From positions 1,612,001 to 1,676,000 of the forward strand of contig NZ_CP019239.1 in assembly GCF_001955715.1 (NCBI RefSeq): a stretch of 64,000 nt of DNA. Direction: 5' to 3'. Both the position numbers and the translations under genes were made by a program. The notes under the pieces are model-generated. The model saw only the letters and a program-made list of their open reading frames with translations. It was not told the origin of the DNA and made no database searches. Numbering within the stretch: position 1 is the stretch's first letter; the number at the start of each line of letters is the position of its first letter. This DNA is from Rhodoferax saidenbachensis. Its GTDB lineage: Bacteria; Pseudomonadota; Gammaproteobacteria; Burkholderiales; Burkholderiaceae_C. Shown piece after piece: positions 1 to 9,607 of the stretch.

Positions 1-1469
1 AAGAAGTTGCTGCTGTTGACGGCCTTGGTGAAATTCAGTGTGGCTATTTGGGTATGTTGCCCGTCTGCAGCCTCAAGATCAAAGTAGGCTAGCGAGATGG
101 AGCCGACGGGGCCCAATGAACCACTGAGATTGAGCTGGGTAGTGCCCAGGCTCAACGCTGCAGCACCCGAGCCCATGGCACCCAGGCTGGCAAAGCCCGA
201 GTTGCGTTGTGTATGTTGTGCGCCGAAACCAAAACGCTGGGCATTGTATTGGTAGCCGTAACTCCACTGTTGCCCCTGTTCATCGCTGTGGTGGCTGTCT
301 GTGAGCGACACATTAACAACGCCAAAACGGCCCAGCGCCGCAACACTACCTATGCCGACTGCTGCCAGTCCATCTGTCAACTCCGCACGGCCTTCCAGTG
401 TCCATGCGTCCCCCATGCCACGTCGGTAAGACCCGGAGGTGGCCATCTGCCCATAGGAAAAATTCTTGATGCCGTAGTCTTGGCGCAAGGCCCCCAGCGC
501 GAGCGAGTAGTCAGTGGTGTCGGTCTTTAGCAAGGTGTTGGACACGTAAAACGGAACTGTCGTGAGCACCTGGCGCCCCAGGGCATCGGTGGTTACCACG
601 GACGCCTCGCCCGCTCCATTGATGAAGGGCATGGTGTTCAGGGTGAACGGACCCGGTTGCACTACCTCGCTGCTCGCTTTGTAGCCATTGATGAACAGGT
701 CCACGGCGGAAGGTACGGTAGCCTGACCGGAAAAGCGGGGCAACGGGTAGGGGACCAGATCAGGGCGCACAGCAAAATTGCGGGCAATCTGGATGCCGCC
801 CATCCGCACCGCATTGCCCCACGGAAGGGTGCCGGTAATCAAATCACCGACCGTCAGGGTGCGTACGGTGGCGGGATCGGAGTAGGTCCAACGCGTGTCG
901 TAACGCAGGTAGTCGCTGTAGCCCCCGTCCAGTGCGGTTCGGTAGACGCCCGTGTTGGACGCCACCCCCCAGCTGCCAAAGAGACGTTGCTCGCTCCATA
1001 TGGAGGCATAAGCCCCGGGGCGCGCGAGATCGCTTGCATAGAGGTCATAGTTGAGCAGGAAGCCTTGACCGCCGGTTGCGGAACCGGGGAATTGGGCCGG
1101 CTCGGCGCCCAGTTGTTGTTCCGGCAGCCAGTCGGGGGGCAGCATCAGTTCCAGTCGCTGGGCCGTACTGTCATATTCCACGGTCACGCCTGCGATCTGG
1201 TCCACTGCGACCATGCCGTCAGGTGTTGGAGGCGTCCGCACGTGCAACTCTTGGAGTACATCGGCTTCGACGTAAAAGTGTCCACCGCGCACTTGTACCG
1301 GTACGACCTGGCCACTGGCCTGTCCGTTAATCACCAGTTCAAGATAGAGGGTCATGGTGGCGGGGGCTTGGGCAGGTGCATTGGGCAAGCCGGTCGCAGA
1401 CAGGGCGGTTTCTGCTCCCATGAGCAGCCCCATGCAAAACAATGGACTGCACCATGTTTGGCCCTTCAT
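1..1469 (-). CDS. Outer-membrane usher of an archaic (Csu-type) chaperone-usher pilus, 3' end cut by window edge
   Basis: The 489 visible codons encode an N-terminal signal peptide, then the usher N-terminal domain and the start of the beta-barrel, with typical phrases such as DLFINGYKASSE, GPFTLNTMPFINGAGEA and repeated YGYQYN/GSYRRGMGDAW barrel strands. Ushers take chaperone-bound pilins in the periplasm and thread the fibre through the outer membrane. The ATG at 1469 overlaps the TGA of the upstream chaperone gene (ATGA), which implies translational coupling in one operon with the pilins. The family is named from the neighbouring spore-coat-U pilins, the hallmark of archaic Csu pili. The C-terminal plug and domains, and any tip adhesin gene, lie outside the window. 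Confidence 0.88.
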   Translation of the reverse strand, partial: MKGQTWCSPLFCMGLLMGAETALSATGLPNAPAQAPATMTLYLELVINGQASGQVVPVQVRGGHFYVEADVLQELHVRTPPTPDGMVAVDQIAGVTVEYDSTAQRLELMLPPDWLPEQQLGAEPAQFPGSATGGQGFLLNYDLYASDLARPGAYASIWSEQRLFGSWGVASNTGVYRTALDGGYSDYLRYDTRWTYSDPATVRTLTVGDLITGTLPWGNAVRMGGIQIARNFAVRPDLVPYPLPRFSGQATVPSAVDLFINGYKASSEVVQPGPFTLNTMPFINGAGEASVVTTDALGRQVLTTVPFYVSNTLLKTDTTDYSLALGALRQDYGIKNFSYGQMATSGSYRRGMGDAWTLEGRAELTDGLAAVGIGSVAALGRFGVVNVSLTDSHHSDEQGQQWSYGYQYNAQRFGFGAQHTQRNSGFASLGAMGSGAAALSLGTTQLNLSGSLGPVGSISLAYFDLEAADGQHTQIATLNFTKAVNSSNF

Positions 1470-2266
1470 TGCGTGGCAAGTTCTACAGGCTTATCGCTGG
1501 CATTGACACGGACTTGAGGGACAAAACCCATGGGAGGCGGTCGTTCCAGCCGCCATCGCATCTGTGTGTTGGCCAGCACGTACCCCAGCAAGCCGGGGTT
1601 GATGGGCTGGGTTTCGTTCCCCCGTACCCATTGCACGGCAGTCAGGCGGGCATGGGCGTTGCCAGTGTTGCGTATCACCAGATAGTTGTCTGGCCCCTCT
1701 CGCAGGGTGCGCCAGCTCAGCACGGGCTGCGCTGCCGTGGCCGGCTCCCTCTTACGGTCCGCGCGGGGTTTCATCCAATGCCCTTTGCCGCTGACGAACA
1801 GGGGGACTGAATAGCGGATCTGCAGTTTGATGCCCATGGAGTTGCCTGCGGCAGCGCCATTGGATTCGTCCTGGCCCGCTGCTGCGGCGGCGGAGGGAAG
1901 TTCGTCCACGAGTATGCGATAGGCCAGCTCCTTGGCATCGGGGATAGCGGAGGCTTTCATCAGGCGCACCAGTTGTCGCTGGCCTGGCTGGATCACGGCA
2001 GATGGCGGGCTGGGAATGATGCCATCTTGGTTGTCATAACTTTCTTCGCCATTGGCCTGTGTCCAGGCGAGCACGCGTATTTGCAGCGATACGGTTTGTG
2101 CCCCCCGGTTCTCCAGCCACATGGCAGCAGCCCGCTGGTCTTCTTCGATCACCGGATCCAGTGGCCAGATCATCACAGACGTTTGTGCCCGCACCGCTGA
2201 AGCGCAGGTGCCGGCGAGTACCAGAGCGCAAAGCCACGTGTGTATGTGTTGTGAGCGGATATGCAT
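1466..2266 (-). CDS. Periplasmic pilus chaperone (CsuC/PapD-like)
   Basis: 266 residues. A signal peptide ends near residue 27 (...CASAVRAQ). The PapD-like N-terminal Ig domain follows, with SVMIWPLDPVIEEDQRAA and WLENRGAQTVSLQIRV. The conserved edge-strand region QRQLVRLMKASAIPD and AYRILVDELP matches the archaic chaperone pattern. The second domain contains YSVPLFVSG and YLVIRNTGNAHARLTAVQW. It would bind pilin subunits by donor-strand complementation and deliver them to the usher. An AAGGAG Shine-Dalgarno 8 nt before the ATG supports the start. It sits between the pilin genes and the usher gene, overlapping the latter by 4 nt. Confidence 0.9.
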   Translation of the reverse strand: MHIRSQHIHTWLCALVLAGTCASAVRAQTSVMIWPLDPVIEEDQRAAAMWLENRGAQTVSLQIRVLAWTQANGEESYDNQDGIIPSPPSAVIQPGQRQLVRLMKASAIPDAKELAYRILVDELPSAAAAAGQDESNGAAAGNSMGIKLQIRYSVPLFVSGKGHWMKPRADRKREPATAAQPVLSWRTLREGPDNYLVIRNTGNAHARLTAVQWVRGNETQPINPGLLGYVLANTQMRWRLERPPPMGFVPQVRVNASDKPVELATQ

Positions 2267-2291
2267 GCCGGGTACTCCTTGAATCAGCTAC

Positions 2292-2855
2292 TTACCAACT
2301 GAACAGAACCTGCACGGTGTCGCTGTATTGGCCTGCAGGCAGACCGGACCCAGGCGGACTGGCGATTCCCCATACGGGTAGTGTCATGACTCCGTTGGTG
2401 GTGTTGATCGTGACACCGACGCCTGGCGCGATGGCAGAGTTGCCGCTGGCAGATGCCTGTAGCGAGTAAGGGATGTAGTAGTTAGGAGCCATCTTCATAC
2501 GGCGCTGTGTACCGGAGGCGTTCTGCCCACCGTCCAGCGTCATCGTGACCGCAACACCCGAGGTGCATTGCATTTGCGCCATGCTGCCCCCGCTCAGGCC
2601 CATGCTGGTGTTGATGTTGGTGTTCGTTACTGCGGAGTGGGTGCCGAAATCCAACATGCCAAAACCGACGCCTGTGGTTTGGGAAGGGTTGCCGACAACC
2701 ATGCAACCCGCCACCACCGTTGCGTTGACCGCAAAGGTGGCCGTGGTAGGCACTGGTGTGGCCGCGTGTGCACAGCCAAACCACAGTCCCATGGTAGTCG
2801 TCGCTACCTGCAGGTACATGGATACTTTCCCCCCTTGCTGTCTCTTCGATTTCAT
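2292..2855 (-). CDS. Spore coat protein U (SCPU) domain pilin subunit
   Basis: About 187 residues when started at the Met of MKSKRQQGG, which supplies the positive n-region of a signal peptide ending ...WFGCAHA. The mature part is a single SCPU domain: an N-terminal TFAVNATVVAGCMV strand, a central Cys (MQCTSG) pairing with the first, and the terminal AGQYSDTVQVLFSW strand typical of Csu-type subunits. An alternative ATG at 2819 has a much stronger purine-rich Shine-Dalgarno (AAGGGGGGAAAG) but would leave an uncharged signal peptide, so the start is uncertain. It is probably a minor or tip-proximal pilin, because the next gene upstream encodes a second SCPU protein. Assembly would be by the adjacent chaperone and usher. 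Confidence 0.85.
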   Translation of the reverse strand: MKSKRQQGGKVSMYLQVATTTMGLWFGCAHAATPVPTTATFAVNATVVAGCMVVGNPSQTTGVGFGMLDFGTHSAVTNTNINTSMGLSGGSMAQMQCTSGVAVTMTLDGGQNASGTQRRMKMAPNYYIPYSLQASASGNSAIAPGVGVTINTTNGVMTLPVWGIASPPGSGLPAGQYSDTVQVLFSW

Positions 2856-2916
2856 TGTGAATCGCGTATCAAAAATTTGCAAGTCCGGGCCGGAGGGGGA
2901 AACCCGGGGGCAGGTC

Positions 2917-3501
2917 TTACCAACTCAGTGTGACTTGCAGAACATCGGTATAGGTGCCCGATGGCATGGCGTTGACACTGGTCTTGTTGATACGGCCGAA
3001 GATGGGCAATGGGAAGGGAGCACCGGTACCAGGCAGCACTACACCAACGGAGGACGCTGCGGTGGGGTAGGGCGTGGTCAGGGCAGAGTCGCTGTAGACG
3101 TCATACGGCAGGTAAGTGGACGTGCCCAGCTTCATGGCACGTGCGCCGGTGCCCACTGCGGCGCCCTGCCCGACGTTGTTACCTCCGCTGACGCTCACGT
3201 TCAGTGCAGTGATGTCCGTAGAGCAGGTGATCTGTGTTGCACCTGCGCCGCCTGCACCACCGTTGGCGGCTGCAGTCAACACACCGGTGAAGGTGCTGGG
3301 GTGGCTGCCAAAGTCCAGCGTGCCGAAGTTCACACCGGAGCTACCCGCACCTGGCGCACCGGAAATGATGCAACCGGCTTGCAGCACCATTTGGGCGTTC
3401 AACTGTCCGGTCATGGTGCCGGCTGCGGATGCACTCAGTGCAGTCAGGCCAAGGCCGATGCTGGTGGTGAGAGCCAGAACAATGTTGCGAGTCTTTGTCA
3501 T
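2917..3501 (-). CDS. SCPU-domain pilin, first gene of the pilus operon (probable major subunit)
   Basis: 194 residues from the ATG at 3501, which has AAGGA 6 nt upstream; a longer frame further upstream lacks a ribosome site. The signal peptide (MTKTRNIVLALTTSIGLGL...SASA) is cleaved before AGTMTGQLNAQMVLQAGC. The domain shows the SCPU pattern: an early Cys in LQAGCIISG, NFGTLDFGS, a second Cys in TQITCSTD, and the closing GTYTDVLQVTLSW strand. Position as first gene after a 270-bp upstream gap suggests the major shaft pilin, by analogy with csuA/B in Csu loci. That assignment is inference. Confidence 0.86.
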   Translation of the reverse strand: MTKTRNIVLALTTSIGLGLTALSASAAGTMTGQLNAQMVLQAGCIISGAPGAGSSGVNFGTLDFGSHPSTFTGVLTAAANGGAGGAGATQITCSTDITALNVSVSGGNNVGQGAAVGTGARAMKLGTSTYLPYDVYSDSALTTPYPTAASSVGVVLPGTGAPFPLPIFGRINKTSVNAMPSGTYTDVLQVTLSW

Positions 3502-3738
3502 GATCATTCCTTCGGTGTGCGGTGTTGGGTGAAGCGGGTTCGTGTTTCGCTGTTGACGGAATGAATTCTGAAACTGAACGTCCAAAAGATCGTGACAGGA
3601 CTGTGAACTCCAGCCCATTTACGCGTCACACTTTGATCACACTGTGCAAGCCCATTAGGGGCGTGCCCAACCCTTGAGTCGCGATTCGGAGGGGTGGGTT
3701 GTGAGCGGTGGAGGAAGCCGGGCTTATGCTGACCGCTA

Positions 3739-3759
3739 CGCGGATCGAGTCAATCCGCG
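3739..3759 (-). terminator. Possible hairpin terminator after the hybrid kinase gene
   Basis: A perfect 7-bp inverted repeat (CGCGGAT, 7-nt loop, ATCCGCG) lies 11 bp past the stop codon of the hybrid kinase. There is no U-tract, so intrinsic termination is doubtful. It could equally be part of the upstream control region of the pilus operon. Confidence 0.3.
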
Positions 3760-3769
3760 CGCCACCAAG

Positions 3770-6700
3770 TCAGTGTCGGGTTTCGTTTTTCGCGGTTTCC
3801 AGCCAACGCAGCAGCGTGGTGTACAGGTCCTGCGGAATGACGGGTTTGCTGACAAAGTCATTCATGCCGGCGGCGAGGCACGCACGCTTGTCTTCTTCAA
3901 ATGCGTTGGCTGTCATGGCCAGAATGGGCAGAGATGGTGAGGTGGGTAACTGGCGTATGGCGCGGGTCGCCTGTAACCCGTCCATGACGGGCATTTGGAC
4001 GTCCATCAGAATGAGGTCGTAGGCATGGGCCTGCACCATCTCCAGCGCCACCAGGCCATTTTCGGCAGTGTCGACCGCCAACCCCAAGCGACGTAGCAGT
4101 TCGGTCGCAACCTCACGGTTCACCGGGTTGTCTTCAACCAGCAGCAGGCGTGCACCTTCGTGGCGTTGCCTCAATTCTGTTGCGGAATCGGTCCACTTTT
4201 TGAGAGGGTCTTTCGTCGCCGGGCCATGGCCGGGTTGCAGACACGCGGTGAACCAGAAGGTGCTTCCGTGGCCTTCCTGGCTTTCGCAACCTGCATCGCC
4301 GCCCATGAGCTGGGCCAGGTGTCTGGTGATGGACAAGCCCAAACCCGTCCCCCCAAAGTTGCGACTGGTGGTGACATCTGCCTGGGCAAAAGCATTGAAG
4401 AGGGAAGGCAAATCTTTTGGGGCAATACCGATTCCCGTGTCCTGCACTTCGAAGCGAATCATGATGCCTCGCGGGCTTTCCTGTTCCACTCTGCAGCGCA
4501 ACCACACGGTTCCCTGTGACGTGAACTTGACTGCATTGGCAGCGAAATTCAGCAGGGACTGGCGCAACCGTGTGGGGTCTCCGCATAGCCAGAGAGGCAG
4601 ATCATCCCCTTCGACTTCTATCGTCAGTCCTTTGGCATGTGCCTGGTTCATGATCATGGAGCGCACATTGTCAAGAACACTGCCCAATGCAAAGTCCGTC
4701 CGCTCAAGCTCAAGCTTCCCGGCTTCTATCTTGGACAGATCCAGAATATTGTTGATGATGGACAGCAGGTGGCGCGCTGCATTGTCTATTTTTTCCAGAC
4801 GACCGGCCTGCTCCGGCGTGGGAGTGTCATTGCGCAACAGCCATGTCAGTCCGATGATGGCGTTCATCGGTGTGCGGATCTCATGGCTCATGTTGGCAAG
4901 AAACGCACTTTTTGCCTGATTCGCCGTATCGGCTTCAGCCCGCGCTTCCTGCAATTCGTTTGTACTCTGGGTAATCAGTTCCTGCAGGTGGTAGCGGTGC
5001 TTTTCCAGCTCCTGGTTAAGCAGCTTCTTCTCAGTGACGTCCTGCTTCACCGCCACAAAATGGGTAATGCGGTTGTCTTCCTGACGTAAGGGGCTGATGA
5101 CTGCAAACTCGGTGTAGGCGCTGCCGTCCTTTCGACGGCTGTTGAGCTCTCCTTTCCAGACTTCTCCGCGCATCAGCATCGCCCGCAGTCCGCTGCCCGC
5201 ACCCGAAGGCAAGGAGCTGGCCAGTGCGGGAATGGCACTGTGTCCCAACAATTCTTCGCGGGTGTATCCGCTGGTACTCAGGTAGGCGGCATTCACATAC
5301 TCCAGGGTGCCATCCAAGGTGCTGATGGCGATACTCTCGGCGCTTTGCTCGACGGCCATTGAAAGCTCACGCAGTGAGGCGTTGGCCGATTCCGCACGGG
5401 CGCGGGCGGCCACAGCTTCATTCATCAACAACAGGGTTTTTTCATGTGCCTGGCGCTGCTTCTCGAGCGCCGCCGCCTGACTGGCCTGCAGGGCCAGTTC
5501 GGTTGATTTGCGTTCGGTAACGTCCATGCTGAAAACGGCAATGCCCTCTGTCACGGGTACCACATTGATGTGAAACCAGCCCACGGTGCCATCGGGGAAG
5601 TCGAACTGGTTTTCGCCGAACTGTGCGGTCCGCTCCTCCATGCAGCGCTTCAGCATGGCGAACGTGGCACTGTGCTCAATGCCGGGGTAGGCCTGCATCA
5701 TCGTGCGCCCAATCAGACCTTCCACAGTCTGGTGACCCTGGCGTGCACTCGCAGCGTTGAGGTATCGGTAGCGCCACTGAAAGTCGATGATCTGGCAGCC
5801 TTCCAGCATGTTGTCCAGCGTGTGCTGGTAAAGCGCCGCACTGTCCCGCAATGCCGCTTCGGCGAGGGCCCGCTTGTGTGCGGTCTGGTCCAGCAGTTCA
5901 CGCACGGCAGAAATTTCTTGGATATCGAGTATTTGCGCATCCTGTGCTGATGGAAGGGCCAGCGAGGCGACCGATTCGCCCAGACGGCGACTGGCAAGAA
6001 GCCCGCCGATCACCCCCACCAAGGTTGCTCCAGCGATGGCAATGGCCAGACGAATTCCTGCTTCCAGCATGGGGGCACGAAAAATATGGGGTGGCACCTC
6101 CAACACCACCGTCCAGGCCGACATGCTGCTGGCAGCCACGAAACGTTGGTCCTGGATATCAGCATTGGCCATACGGGCGCGTTGCGGGCCACGGCGTGCA
6201 ATCTCCTCGCCCTTGCTGTCCACTATGGAAAGTGTCCAGCCATCGGGCAGCGGTTGCACGGCAAGGCGACTATCGAACTGCCGTGTTTCAAATGTGCTGA
6301 TCAGCAATCCTTGGGGGTTGCCATCGCGCATGATCGGCATGGCGACGGCAATCAGGGGCTCGCGTGCGATGGTACCCATGAAGGCGTCTCCTACCGCGGG
6401 TTTTCCTGTTTTCAGTGCGAGAGGTACAGCCGCACGACCTTTGGGTTGGGGTAGCTTGGGCAGTGACGCCCCGAACGGCTCTCGCGTGTTGAAGAGCATT
6501 TGCGTATCAAGACTGGCCAGCACCACGTGCCCACCAAAGCTCTTGCGAAACGCCTGCGCCTGATGGTAGAGCCCCGATAGGCGTGAAGGTTCGCCTACTG
6601 GCGTGGTGTCGGCCAGCATTTGCAGTGCGTTGATGCGGGCGCGAAGGTAACTGTCGACGACATCGCGCATATTGGTCGTCAGCCGGATCGCGTCTTCGTT

Positions 6701-6850
6701 GCGGGCCTTATTGACGTCGTTGACGTCATCGATCGCCAGAAAAGCAGCAACCAACACCATGGGCGTCACGCATAGCCATATCACCTGCGCCAGGAAAGTG
6801 TGCAGGGAGCGCCCTTTGGCCTGATGCGATTGCGCTTTTGACGGAATCAT
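3770..6850 (-). CDS. Membrane hybrid sensor histidine kinase (sensor-PAS-PAS-HisKA-HATPase-REC)
   Basis: 1026 residues. TM helices at about 21-40 and 264-288 flank a periplasmic, dCache-like sensor region. A linker is followed by two PAS domains (about 345-450 and 500-610; the second with GYTREELLGH). The HisKA domain has the phospho-acceptor His656 in MSHEIRTPMN. The HATPase has DPTRLRQSLLNFAANAVKF, DTGIGI and GGTGLGLSI. The C-terminal receiver has LLVEDN and phospho-acceptor Asp950 (LILMDVQMP). This is the BarA/TodS style of hybrid kinase, which passes phosphate to a separate HPt protein or regulator. No cognate regulator is adjacent, so input and output are unknown. The divergent pilus operon could be a target, but nothing in the sequence proves that. 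Confidence 0.93.
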   Translation of the reverse strand: MIPSKAQSHQAKGRSLHTFLAQVIWLCVTPMVLVAAFLAIDDVNDVNKARNEDAIRLTTNMRDVVDSYLRARINALQMLADTTPVGEPSRLSGLYHQAQAFRKSFGGHVVLASLDTQMLFNTREPFGASLPKLPQPKGRAAVPLALKTGKPAVGDAFMGTIAREPLIAVAMPIMRDGNPQGLLISTFETRQFDSRLAVQPLPDGWTLSIVDSKGEEIARRGPQRARMANADIQDQRFVAASSMSAWTVVLEVPPHIFRAPMLEAGIRLAIAIAGATLVGVIGGLLASRRLGESVASLALPSAQDAQILDIQEISAVRELLDQTAHKRALAEAALRDSAALYQHTLDNMLEGCQIIDFQWRYRYLNAASARQGHQTVEGLIGRTMMQAYPGIEHSATFAMLKRCMEERTAQFGENQFDFPDGTVGWFHINVVPVTEGIAVFSMDVTERKSTELALQASQAAALEKQRQAHEKTLLLMNEAVAARARAESANASLRELSMAVEQSAESIAISTLDGTLEYVNAAYLSTSGYTREELLGHSAIPALASSLPSGAGSGLRAMLMRGEVWKGELNSRRKDGSAYTEFAVISPLRQEDNRITHFVAVKQDVTEKKLLNQELEKHRYHLQELITQSTNELQEARAEADTANQAKSAFLANMSHEIRTPMNAIIGLTWLLRNDTPTPEQAGRLEKIDNAARHLLSIINNILDLSKIEAGKLELERTDFALGSVLDNVRSMIMNQAHAKGLTIEVEGDDLPLWLCGDPTRLRQSLLNFAANAVKFTSQGTVWLRCRVEQESPRGIMIRFEVQDTGIGIAPKDLPSLFNAFAQADVTTSRNFGGTGLGLSITRHLAQLMGGDAGCESQEGHGSTFWFTACLQPGHGPATKDPLKKWTDSATELRQRHEGARLLLVEDNPVNREVATELLRRLGLAVDTAENGLVALEMVQAHAYDLILMDVQMPVMDGLQATRAIRQLPTSPSLPILAMTANAFEEDKRACLAAGMNDFVSKPVIPQDLYTTLLRWLETAKNETRH

Positions 6851-7097
6851 GATTCAAGCAGTCATCACGATTGCGTCACTGCAACGTGTGGTCTTCCGCC
6901 GTGCAGGACGGGATACGCCTCGCAAGCTGAAATGCTGCTTGAGAAAGACTGCGCAACGTGATTCTCCATTCGCTCATGTTCCGCCATCCGCGCACATGCG
7001 CCATGGAGACAGTTTGAAATGGTCAAAGTTTAGGCACCGTGCTAGTGCAAGTCCATCCCCCATATGGGTGAATTTCAAGGCGATAAACGTTTGGACG
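6851..7097. other. Intergenic region upstream of the hybrid kinase
   Basis: About 250 bp between the kinase start and the cytochrome c terminator. I see no conserved reading frame, RNA gene or clear operator. It presumably holds the kinase promoter. Confidence 0.4.
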
Positions 7098-7126
7098 AAA
7101 AAAAGCCCGCATAAGCGGGCTTTTTT
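7098..7126 (-). terminator. Rho-independent terminator of the cytochrome c gene (bidirectional shape)
   Basis: GCCCGC, ATAA loop, GCGGGC, flanked by seven A on the left and six T on the right, 25 bp past the cytochrome c stop codon. On the minus strand the hairpin is followed by a T7 run, a classical intrinsic terminator. The A/T symmetry would let it work in both directions. Confidence 0.9.
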
Positions 7127-7150
7127 CATGACGCAGGCGATGCCTGCCGA

Positions 7151-7465
7151 TTACTTCTGGCTCAGAACCCAGGCCACGAGTTTTTTGGACTCGGCTTCGC
7201 TCACTTGGGGGTTCGCTGGCATAGGGACGGCACCCCAAGCACCGCTACCGCCCTTGATGACCTTGGCGGCTAGCCTGTCGGCGGCAGTCTTATCGGTCTT
7301 GTACTTGGCGGCGACGTCCTTGAAAGCGGGGCCGACCAATTTCTTGTCCACTGCATGGCAGGCCATGCAGTTCTTGGATGTGGCCAAAGCCAGATCGGCA
7401 AATGCCGGCGCAGACGACAGAATTGCGGTGACGCTGAGGGCTGCGGTGATCAGAATGCGTTTCAT
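7151..7465 (-). CDS. Periplasmic class I cytochrome c (c-551/c8-like)
   Basis: 104 residues. The signal peptide is cleaved after AFA (about residue 23). A single haem site CMACH (Cys33, Cys36, His37) is followed by a distal Met in AVPMPANPQVSEAE. Length and order match small monohaem cytochromes of the c-551/c8 type, which shuttle electrons in the periplasm to terminal oxidases or denitrification enzymes. It is transcribed alone with its own terminator. In a genome with cbb3 oxidase it could donate electrons to CcoP/CcoO, though the sequence does not show this. Confidence 0.92.
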   Translation of the reverse strand: MKRILITAALSVTAILSSAPAFADLALATSKNCMACHAVDKKLVGPAFKDVAAKYKTDKTAADRLAAKVIKGGSGAWGAVPMPANPQVSEAESKKLVAWVLSQK

Positions 7466-7568
7466 GGTTTGCCTTTGGAGGTTGGGTTACAGTTGCTCAA
7501 CGCTATTGTAATAAGGGCGGTTGACAGGCGTTGCCCCTTTGGTAACGGTAGAGTCGGCGGAGACGTTT

Positions 7569-7814
7569 ATGTATTTTTTGGGTTTGGGTTTGATTCTTCT
7601 GGTCATGAAATACCTGGAGATGGGCCCGGTGGCTGCCTGGTCCTGGCCGATCGTGCTGGCCCCCTTTGGTCTGGCAGTCGCCTGGTGGGCGTGGGCAGAT
7701 GCTTCAGGCTATACCAAGAAAAAAGCCATGCAAAAAGATGAAGCGCGCCGCCAGGCACGCATCGACCGCAACCGTGCGGCGGTCGGCACGCTGAACTCCA
7801 AAAAACGCCGCTAG
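7569..7814 (+). CDS. Small Trp-rich membrane protein (TIGR04438-like)
   Basis: 81 residues from an ATG preceded by GGAG at 6-nt spacing. Two hydrophobic segments rich in Trp (MYFLGLGLILLVMKYLEMG and AAWSWPIVLAPFGLAVAWWAW) are followed by a strongly basic cytoplasmic tail ending NSKKRR. I recognise this as the small Trp-rich protein family of Burkholderiales; its function is unknown. It is divergent from the cytochrome c gene and convergent with ilvD, whose terminator overlaps its last codons. Confidence 0.8.
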   Translation: MYFLGLGLILLVMKYLEMGPVAAWSWPIVLAPFGLAVAWWAWADASGYTKKKAMQKDEARRQARIDRNRAAVGTLNSKKRR

Positions 7815-7827
7815 GGCAGTGGCGTTT
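7800..7827 (-). terminator. Intrinsic terminator of ilvD
   Basis: A perfect 7-bp stem (AAACGCC / GGCGTTT) with an 11-nt loop lies 15 bp past the ilvD stop codon and is followed on the minus strand by a run of six T. It overlaps the 3' end of the convergent Trp-rich gene. Confidence 0.7.
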
Positions 7828-7841
7828 CTACACATATTGCT

Positions 7842-9536
7842 TTAGTAGTTGTCCAGCACGGCGCCCTTGCTGGCGCTGGATGCATTGAACGCAAACTTGG
7901 CTTGCACACCGCGGTTGTAGCGCGGCTTGGGTGCTGTCCACGCCGCACGGCGCTTGGCAATCTCGGCCTCGGGCACATTCAGTTCCAGAATCAGCTGGCG
8001 TGAATCGATGGTGATGGAGTCACCTTCCTGCACCAGCGCGATCACGCCACCGGCGGCGGCCTCGGGCGCCACGTGGCCCACCACCATGCCCCAGGTGCCG
8101 CCAGAGAAACGGCCATCGGTGATCAGGCCCACGCTTTCGCCCAGACCCTGACCGATCAACGCGCCTGTGGGCGCCAACATTTCCGGCATGCCGGGGCCCC
8201 CCTTGGGGCCCAGGTAGCGCAGCACCATCACATCGCCGGGAACAATCTTGTTGTCCAGGATGGCCTTGAGTGCGGACTGCTCGTCTTCAAACACACGGGC
8301 CGGGCCGGTCATCACCGGGTTTTTCAGGCCAGTGATCTTGGCGACCGCGCCTTCAGGGCTCAGGTTGCCCTTCAGGATGGCCAAGTGGCCTTGCTTGTAC
8401 ATAGGGTTGTCGATCGGGCGGATCACATCCTGATCGGCACGTGGCACATCGGGAATGTCCTTCAGCACTTCGGCGACGGTCTGGCCAGTGATGGTGATGC
8501 AGTCGCCATGCAAAAGACCTGCCGCCAACAACGTCTTCATCACTTGCGGAATACCGCCTGCGCGGTGCAGGTCCACGGCCAGGTATTTGCCGGAGGGTTT
8601 CAGATCGCACAACACGGGGGTCTTCACACGCACGCGCTCAAAGTCATCAATGGTCCACTCCACGCCCGCTGCGTGGGCAATCGCCAGGAAGTGCAGCACG
8701 GCATTGGTGGAGCCACCGGTGGCCATGATCACGGCCACGGCGTTTTCGATGGATTTCTTGGTCACGATGTCGCGCGGCTTCAGGTCCTTCTTGATCGCTT
8801 CCACCAACACCTTGGCGGACTCTTTGGCCGAGTTCATTTTCTCGTCGTGCGGGTTGGCCATGGTGCTGGAGTAAATCAGCGAAATGCCCAGCGCTTCAAA
8901 CGCCGAAGACATGGTGTTGGCCGTGTACATGCCGCCGCAGGAGCCGGTGCCAGGAATGGCACGGCGCTCGATCTGCAACAGGTCTTCGTCGCTCATGCGG
9001 CCCGCGGCGTTTTCGCCCACGGCTTCAAATACGCTCACGATGTTCAGGTCTTTTCCCTTGTAGGTGCCCGGCAGGATCGTGCCGCCGTAGACATAGATGG
9101 CGGGCACATTGGCACGCAGCATGCCCATCAGGCCACCGGGCATATTCTTGTCGCAGCCCCCGACCACGACTACGCCGTCCATCCACTGGCCCTGCACGCA
9201 GGTCTCAATACAGTCGCTGATGACTTCGCGCGATACCAGCGAATACTTCATGCCTTCGGTGCCCATGGCCATGCCGTCGGAGATCGTGGGCGTGCCGAAC
9301 ACCTGCGCGTTGCCGCCGGCTTCTTCAATGCCGGCAATTGCTGCGTCGGCCAGTTTTTGCAAGCCGCTGTTGCAGGGCGTGATGGTGCTGTGCCCGTTGG
9401 CGACGCCGACCATGGGCTTCTTGAAGTCGCCTTCTTCGTAGCCCATCGCGTAATACATGGAGCGATTCGGCGCGCGGCTCTTGCCTTCGGTGATGTTCTT
9501 GCTGCGGGGGTTCAGGACGATGGGTTTGGTGGTCAT
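7842..9536 (-). CDS. ilvD: Dihydroxy-acid dehydratase
   Basis: 564 residues from the ATG of [14 protein letters not shown]; a longer open frame continues upstream but is only the antisense of the lysR gene. It catalyses dehydration of 2,3-dihydroxy-isovalerate and 2,3-dihydroxy-3-methylvalerate in valine/isoleucine synthesis. IlvD/Edd family signatures: [17 protein letters not shown] (cluster Cys), [14 protein letters not shown] (second Cys), [11 protein letters not shown] and [12 protein letters not shown]. The length fits the shorter, [2Fe-2S]-type IlvD group. It is divergent from a LysR gene, with a palindromic site between them, so it may be controlled by that regulator. Confidence 0.97.
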   Translation of the reverse strand: MTTKPIVLNPRSKNITEGKSRAPNRSMYYAMGYEEGDFKKPMVGVANGHSTITPCNSGLQKLADAAIAGIEEAGGNAQVFGTPTISDGMAMGTEGMKYSLVSREVISDCIETCVQGQWMDGVVVVGGCDKNMPGGLMGMLRANVPAIYVYGGTILPGTYKGKDLNIVSVFEAVGENAAGRMSDEDLLQIERRAIPGTGSCGGMYTANTMSSAFEALGISLIYSSTMANPHDEKMNSAKESAKVLVEAIKKDLKPRDIVTKKSIENAVAVIMATGGSTNAVLHFLAIAHAAGVEWTIDDFERVRVKTPVLCDLKPSGKYLAVDLHRAGGIPQVMKTLLAAGLLHGDCITITGQTVAEVLKDIPDVPRADQDVIRPIDNPMYKQGHLAILKGNLSPEGAVAKITGLKNPVMTGPARVFEDEQSALKAILDNKIVPGDVMVLRYLGPKGGPGMPEMLAPTGALIGQGLGESVGLITDGRFSGGTWGMVVGHVAPEAAAGGVIALVQEGDSITIDSRQLILELNVPEAEIAKRRAAWTAPKPRYNRGVQAKFAFNASSASKGAVLDNY

Positions 9537-9607
9537 GGTTGTCTCTCGCTGGGTGGTGCCAAGGGTGGCGTATTCAAAAAGCTGGCCGCAGTATGCCTGC
9601 TGTCGGT

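Noticed and set aside
7098..7126. Considered as a small RNA or riboswitch
   Set aside because: A plain hairpin with A/T runs right after a gene end; a terminator explains it fully.
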